NCBI GenBank assembly: GCA_964538225.1
Contig: CAZIDW010000054.1
Location: 1-8,706 of the forward strand
DNA from: JAFGCR01 sp964538225
Lineage (GTDB): Bacteria > Patescibacteriota > Gracilibacteria > UM-FILTER-43-11
Length of the DNA: 8,706 nt
Direction: 5' to 3'
Shown piece by piece: positions 6,445 to 8,706 of this stretch. The notes beneath the pieces are model-generated. The model searched no databases. It saw only the letters and a list, made by a program, of their open reading frames with translations, and was not told the origin of the DNA. Every line of letters starts with the position of its first letter. Position 1 is the stretch's first letter. A program made the translations under genes and the position numbers.

Positions 6445-6479
6445 TCCCGAAAGCCATACTTAGGCGCCGGGAATTTTTT
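6445..6479 (+). terminator. Hairpin with T-run left of the repeat cassette
   Basis: TCCCG (6445-6449) pairs with CGGGA (6468-6472) and GCC (6453-6455) with GGC (6463-6465), separated by a small internal loop, with terminal loop ATACTTA. A run of six T (6474-6479) follows. It has intrinsic-terminator form on the plus strand, but no plus-strand gene lies close upstream, since the methyltransferase runs the other way. It sits directly outside the inverted-repeat cassette and may shield or be part of it. Confidence 0.4.
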
Positions 6480-6480
6480 A

Positions 6481-6525
6481 TATTAGGATTTGTACGATTT
6501 GTAGGACCAATAGGATCAATAAGAT
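6481..6525. repeat. Left inverted-repeat arm of the cassette
   Basis: It starts TATTAGGATTTGTA and ends GGATCAATAAGAT. The middle carries GATTTGTAGGACCAATA, a variant of the unit found in the right arm. It precedes ATG 6560 by about 35 bases. A possible -10 box TATAAC (6539-6544) lies just after it, without a clear -35. Confidence 0.7.
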
Positions 6526-6559
6526 GTTGTAAATAATTTATAACTATTTTAACCCCATT

Positions 6560-7000
6560 ATGTTAATACCAAATTCAAAATCTTATAGGGATTTAATCGT
6601 ATGGAAAATGGCTAAAAAGCTAGTATTGAAAATCTATCATATCTTAAAAAGCTTTCCAAAAGAAGAAACATATGGACTGACTTCGCAAATCAAAAGAGCT
6701 GCCATTTCCGTTGTATCCAATATTGCTGAAGGTAATCAAAGAAGAAAAAAGAAAGGACGATTGCAACTTTTTAATGTGGCTCAGGGATCTTTAACTGAAA
6801 TAGATTGTCAATTGGACATTGCATTTGAACTTAGGTTCTTATCCAAAAACGATTATGAAAAATTACTTGAACTGATTAATAAAACAGGATTTTTACTTAC
6901 ACGTTTTATCCACTCAGAAGTCAAAAGAAAAGATCTTATTGACCCTGCAAATCCTATTGATCCTACAAATCCTATTGATCCTACAAATCCTAATAATTAA
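6560..7000 (+). CDS. Four-helix-bundle protein, 23S rRNA intervening-sequence (S23) family
   Basis: A 146-residue protein of the four-helix-bundle family first found encoded in intervening sequences of 23S rRNA genes; the molecular role is not established. The core matches family landmarks: YRDLIVWKMAKKLVLKIYHI (9-28), FPKEETYGLTSQIKRAAIS (32-50), VVSNIAEGNQR (51-61), then the third and fourth helices LFNVAQGSLTEIDCQLDIA (70-88) and DYEKLLELINKTGFLLTRFI (98-117). After residue 124 it departs from the family: the tail IDPANPIDPTNPIDPTNPNN is the translation of the right inverted-repeat arm, whose 18-base unit keeps the frame. There is no ribosome binding site. Its stop lies three bases before the next ATG (7004), so the two may be cotranscribed. 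The A+T-rich composition and flanking inverted repeats suggest an acquired cassette. No rRNA sequence is visible around it. Confidence 0.88.
   Translation: MLIPNSKSYRDLIVWKMAKKLVLKIYHILKSFPKEETYGLTSQIKRAAISVVSNIAEGNQRRKKKGRLQLFNVAQGSLTEIDCQLDIAFELRFLSKNDYEKLLELINKTGFLLTRFIHSEVKRKDLIDPANPIDPTNPIDPTNPNN
6933..6995. repeat. Right inverted-repeat arm with 18-base tandem units
   Basis: Two exact tandem copies of an 18-base unit beginning CAAATCCTATT lie at 6948-6965 and 6966-6983, followed by a 9-base partial copy (6984-6992) and preceded by a decayed half unit (6937-6947). The arm is the inverse of 6481-6525 at both ends and encodes the Asp-Pro/Asn-Pro tail of the four-helix-bundle protein. Confidence 0.8.
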
Positions 7001-7003
7001 ATT

Positions 7004-7471
7004 ATGAACAAAGAAAAACTCAACCTCATCTTTTCAGTCACCCTGATCCTGACAATAGGATTGATAATCGGTTACACGATGGGATTCTTCCGCGGAACCC
7101 GCAGCTGTTTTCCGGAATTCCGGATCGTGGACGATGTGAACCCGGGCATTGCGACCATCAAACTGATGCAGGCAAAAAACGGAAAGCTGTATGGCGAGGT
7201 GGCCGGGCAGAAAGCCCGTCTGGTTTACCGGGCGGACGGTATCCTGGAATTGGACAAGGGGGCGTCTTTTGAGATTCCTGTCAGTCAGATAACGCTTAAA
7301 GATTATTATCAGGCACGCACTATCCCCGAAAATGCTCAGTTTGTGGCCAGTAAAAACGGAAAATATTATTATTCGGTTTTCGACAAAAGAGGTCTCAATC
7401 TTAAATTGGAAACCCGGCTCTATTTTTCAAGCGCCTCCCAGGCCGAAGAAATGGGGTATCTGAAAAAATAG
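7004..7471 (+). CDS. Single-pass membrane protein with Ada-like C-terminal module
   Basis: A 155-residue protein of unknown function. A short charged N-terminus (MNKEKLN) precedes one hydrophobic helix (about 8-29), then a positively charged turn (FFRGTR), suggesting a membrane anchor. The remaining 120 residues are predicted to be mostly beta-strand and carry one cysteine (C35) close to the membrane. The C-terminal part (113-155) follows the pattern FVASKNGKYYY...L.ETRLYFSSASQAEEMGY, which resembles the Ada-type zinc-binding module (FVGNKNSK..H...ENRVYFSSREEAEAAGY) but without its cysteines, so it should not bind zinc the same way. I recall similar anchored proteins from Candidate Phyla Radiation genomes. 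It starts three bases after the cassette gene with no ribosome binding site or own promoter visible. Confidence 0.75.
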   Translation: MNKEKLNLIFSVTLILTIGLIIGYTMGFFRGTRSCFPEFRIVDDVNPGIATIKLMQAKNGKLYGEVAGQKARLVYRADGILELDKGASFEIPVSQITLKDYYQARTIPENAQFVASKNGKYYYSVFDKRGLNLKLETRLYFSSASQAEEMGYLKK

Positions 7472-7477
7472 GTAAAC

Positions 7478-7507
7478 TTGTAAATAAAACAAGATTTGTG
7501 GTATAAT
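7478..7507 (+). promoter_or_regulatory. Extended -10 promoter for the TIM-barrel gene
   Basis: TTGTAA (7478-7483), an 18-base spacer and a perfect TATAAT (7502-7507) preceded by TGG (an extended -10, TGnTATAAT). The predicted start, near 7514, leaves a leader of about 17 bases before ATG 7531. This is the best promoter in the window. Confidence 0.8.
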
Positions 7508-7530
7508 TTTAAAGAAATAAAAACAGAAAA

Positions 7531-8271
7531 ATGATTACATTACACACTTCATCGCTCCACAGATACGGACTGAACCGGATTTTTGAATTTGCCAAAAAAG
7601 CGGGTTATGACGGCATCGAGGTAGAAGTAAACAAAAATAATTACGACACCCAGAACGCCGAATACATCAAAAAGCTGTCTAAAGACAACAAGCTGGATAT
7701 CGTGGCTTTGCACGCGCCGGCCAACGGGGATGAAAAAAGCGTGGAACATGTGGTGGAGATGGCGATTTACCTGAAATGCCCGGTCATCGTCATCACCCCG
7801 CCCAAAATCATGGATTTCAAGTTCACACGCTGGCTGAAAAAAGAAGTGCCCAAGCTCCGCAAAAAAAAGCACATCCAGATCGCTCTGGCCAATGCCGGTG
7901 GAAAGACGTTTTTGGGGTTTCTGCCGGAGCGCGCGCTGAATAACATCACGGACCTGAAAAAATTCGGCATGATCGCTTTGGACACCACTGCCACCCACTC
8001 TAAAAAAAGCGACCTCATCCGGTTTTATGAACACCTGAAAAAACTCATCGTTCACATCCACTTTTCCAACGTGCGCCGCCACAAAGAATATTCCCTGCCG
8101 AACGAAGGCATTCTGCCTTTAGAAAGCCTGCTTAAAAAGCTGAAAGACGATAAGTTCGACGGCGCGATCAGCATCCGGGTAAAACCCTCAGAATTATCCG
8201 CCGGGGATGATGAAAAAGTCGTGGAAACGCTGAAAAAAATAAAAGATTTTGTAAACGATTATTTCAAATAG
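7531..8271 (+). CDS. TIM-barrel protein, sugar phosphate isomerase/epimerase (AP endonuclease 2) family
   Basis: A 246-residue cytosolic protein of the xylose isomerase-like/AP_endonuc_2 superfamily. Barrel features in order: MITLHTSSL, FEFAKKAGYDGIEVEV (18-33), DIVALHAPANG (56-66, H61), CPVIVITPP (83-91), HIQIALANAGG (114-124), GMIALDTTATH (146-156, D151 and H156), LIVHIHFSN (172-180, H175/H177), HKEYSLPNEGILPLESLL (184-201) and FDGAISIRVKP (209-219). In active isomerases and endonuclease IV, two barrel strands end in metal-binding glutamates. Here they read ALANAGG, with Ala at 120, and SIRVKP, with no acid. The activity is therefore uncertain, and the enzyme may be metal-free or changed in function. 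It has its own promoter and a likely terminator, so it seems monocistronic. A specific sugar substrate cannot be assigned. Confidence 0.82.
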   Translation: MITLHTSSLHRYGLNRIFEFAKKAGYDGIEVEVNKNNYDTQNAEYIKKLSKDNKLDIVALHAPANGDEKSVEHVVEMAIYLKCPVIVITPPKIMDFKFTRWLKKEVPKLRKKKHIQIALANAGGKTFLGFLPERALNNITDLKKFGMIALDTTATHSKKSDLIRFYEHLKKLIVHIHFSNVRRHKEYSLPNEGILPLESLLKKLKDDKFDGAISIRVKPSELSAGDDEKVVETLKKIKDFVNDYFK

Positions 8272-8273
8272 TT

Positions 8274-8311
8274 AGTGGCCTAATTGGTTGTTTTATCACT
8301 AGGTCACTTTT
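8274..8311 (+). terminator. Probable terminator after the TIM-barrel gene
   Basis: AGTGGCCTA (8274-8282) pairs with TAGGTCACT (8300-8308): nine pairs including one G-U, with a 17-base loop, followed by TTT. It begins three bases after the stop codon. The large loop and short T-run make it weaker than the one at 1069. Confidence 0.45.
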
Positions 8312-8423
8312 CACTGGCTCACGGTTGTGATCAAATGACCAGATCCAGTGTTTTGGTGAAATAACCACCAAGACTCCCATCAGACCACCCGACAAAGCTG
8401 AGGTCTATTGTTAGTAATAAGGT

Positions 8424-8452
8424 TTGACTTTTTTGACTAAGAACATTAAGAT
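8424..8452 (+). promoter_or_regulatory. Sigma70-type promoter for rpmH-rnpA
   Basis: TTGACT (8424-8429), a 17-base spacer and TAAGAT (8447-8452). The predicted start near 8459 leaves about 19 bases before the rpmH ATG at 8478. Spacing is optimal and the -35 matches five of six consensus bases. Confidence 0.7.
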
Positions 8453-8477
8453 AACGTGGCTTTTTAAGTAAATTTCC

Positions 8478-8606
8478 ATGCTCAGCAAACGCAACCAGCG
8501 AAAAATGCACAAACGCCACGGCTTTCTGAAACGAGCAGGCGGCAAAGGGGGTAAAAACGTATTAAACCGCCGGCGCCGGAAAGAACGAAAAAAACTCAGC
8601 GTCTGA
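8478..8606 (+). CDS. rpmH: Ribosomal protein L34 (bL34)
   Basis: A 42-residue, very basic protein of the large ribosomal subunit, beginning MLSKRNQRKMHKRHGFLKRA. The family core is clear: HGFLKR, GGKNVLNRRR and the ending KERKKLSV (canonical: HGFxxRM, GGRxVLxRRRxKGRKxLxV). The usual N-terminus MKRTYQPS is missing. An in-frame TAA (8469-8471) two codons before the ATG rules out a longer version, so the N-terminus is truly short. The leader has no Shine-Dalgarno site. rnpA starts six bases after the stop, the usual rpmH-rnpA pairing. Confidence 0.95.
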   Translation: MLSKRNQRKMHKRHGFLKRAGGKGGKNVLNRRRRKERKKLSV

Positions 8607-8612
8607 TTTTTC

Positions 8613-8706
8613 ATGCTGAATAAAAAAAACCGTATCGGCAACCGAACTGTCGTCGACCGATTGTTCAGAAAAGGAGACCTTTTTAAAAACCGTTTTTTTA
8701 TTTTTA
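8613..8706 (+). CDS. rnpA: RNase P protein component, N-terminal part
   Basis: The reading frame from ATG 8613 begins MLNKKNRIGNRTVVDRLFRK and stays open to the window edge, giving 31 residues ending KNRFFIF. It matches the N-terminus of RnpA (MLPKKNRL...F..VFKKG..FKS.FF), the basic protein that helps the RNase P RNA process tRNA 5' ends. Its position directly after rpmH supports this. The rest of the gene lies outside the window. Confidence 0.9.
   Translation, partial: MLNKKNRIGNRTVVDRLFRKGDLFKNRFFIF

Larger units (their letters stand above)
6481..6995. mobile_element. Inverted-repeat cassette carrying an S23/IVS-type gene
   Basis: The left arm (6481-6525) and right arm (6933-6995) are inverted copies built from the same short units. 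Both outer ends are TATTAGGATTTGTA (6481-6494; its complement at 6982-6995), and both inner ends match TCAATAAGAT (6516-6525; its complement at 6933-6942). The arms differ only in the number and spelling of GGATCAATA/GGATTTGTA units. Between them lies one A+T-rich four-helix-bundle gene, unlike its more G+C-balanced neighbours. A transcript could fold into a long stem, as 23S rRNA intervening sequences do. No transposase is encoded and no clear target duplication was found, so mobility is inference from structure and family. Confidence 0.55.
8272..8477. other. Structured spacer before rpmH
   Basis: This 206-base spacer has no convincing gene. It holds the terminator at 8274-8311, short complementary segments GGTCA/TGACC (8302-8306, 8336-8340) and CACTGG/CCAGTG (8312-8317, 8345-8350) in interleaved order, and the rpmH promoter. 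I found no DnaA boxes (TTATCCACA-like), although rpmH often lies near dnaA and the origin in bacteria. Confidence 0.5.

Noticed and set aside
6933..6995. CRISPR-like array
   Set aside because: The 18-base units are directly adjacent with no spacers and lie inside a coding frame. They form an inverted-repeat arm, not a CRISPR.
7549..8082. 177-codon open frame on the minus strand
   Set aside because: It is antisense to the TIM-barrel gene and reads like a mirror of its codons, with no independent promoter or motif.
8272..8477. Replication origin next to rpmH
   Set aside because: No TTATCCACA-like DnaA boxes or A+T-rich unwinding repeats were found, and no dnaA gene adjoins on the left.
8411..8641. 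Minus-strand open frame over rpmH
   Set aside because: It is Arg/Phe/Pro-rich antisense of the L34 gene, and the rpmH-rnpA order explains the region fully.

Overview
The window looks like a chromosomal piece of an uncultivated bacterium with short, compact genes. Several genes resemble families I associate with the Candidate Phyla Radiation (Patescibacteria): a TRM11-like RNA methyltransferase beginning MSTYILIFGN with a MLPPKLAQI motif, a small TIM-barrel 'sugar phosphate isomerase' lacking part of its usual metal site, a one-helix membrane protein with an Ada-like tail, and a short ribosomal protein L34. Most start codons lack a recognisable Shine-Dalgarno sequence. The taxonomic assignment is inference. 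Translation is standard, with TAA, TAG and TGA all used as stops.

Layout, left to right. Positions 1-95 hold what is probably the last 30 codons of a truncated gene. A hairpin terminator (201-223) precedes an unrecognised 234-residue protein (291-995), the only gene here with a strong AAGGAGG ribosome binding site; a strong terminator closes it (1069-1097). Next come quinolinate synthase nadA (+, from 1137) and, convergent with it, the tRNA 2-thiouridylase mnmA (-). A nested palindromic repeat (3251-3338) fills the spacer between mnmA and a divergent CPA2-type cation/proton antiporter (+). The antiporter stop overlaps tail-to-tail with the stop of an unknown protein on the minus strand (4554-5108). 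In the same frame, that gene has an upstream piece (5246-5151) ending in TAA, and the only good promoter lies upstream of this piece, so the gene may be broken. A TRM11-like methyltransferase (-, 5302-6411) lies just upstream, and the promoter -35 box overlaps its stop codon.

From 6481 to 6995 there is an A+T-rich cassette: a four-helix-bundle (23S rRNA intervening-sequence/S23 family) gene flanked by inverted repeats, with the right-hand repeat also encoding the protein's Asn-Pro/Asp-Pro tail. It is followed almost without gap by a membrane-anchored protein (7004-7471), then, behind an extended -10 promoter, by the TIM-barrel protein (7531-8271). A structured 200-base spacer with a promoter leads into rpmH (L34) and the start of rnpA (RNase P protein), which runs off the window.

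The genes do not form one pathway. They are housekeeping functions (NAD precursor synthesis, tRNA thiolation and methylation, ion exchange, ribosome and tRNA processing) mixed with unknowns. The most distinctive theme is repeat-rich DNA: the inverted-repeat cassette, the palindromic spacer, heptamer repeats inside mnmA, and related AGTGACC/GGTCACT-type hairpins after nadA and after the TIM-barrel gene. No CRISPR array, tRNA, rRNA or transposase was seen.
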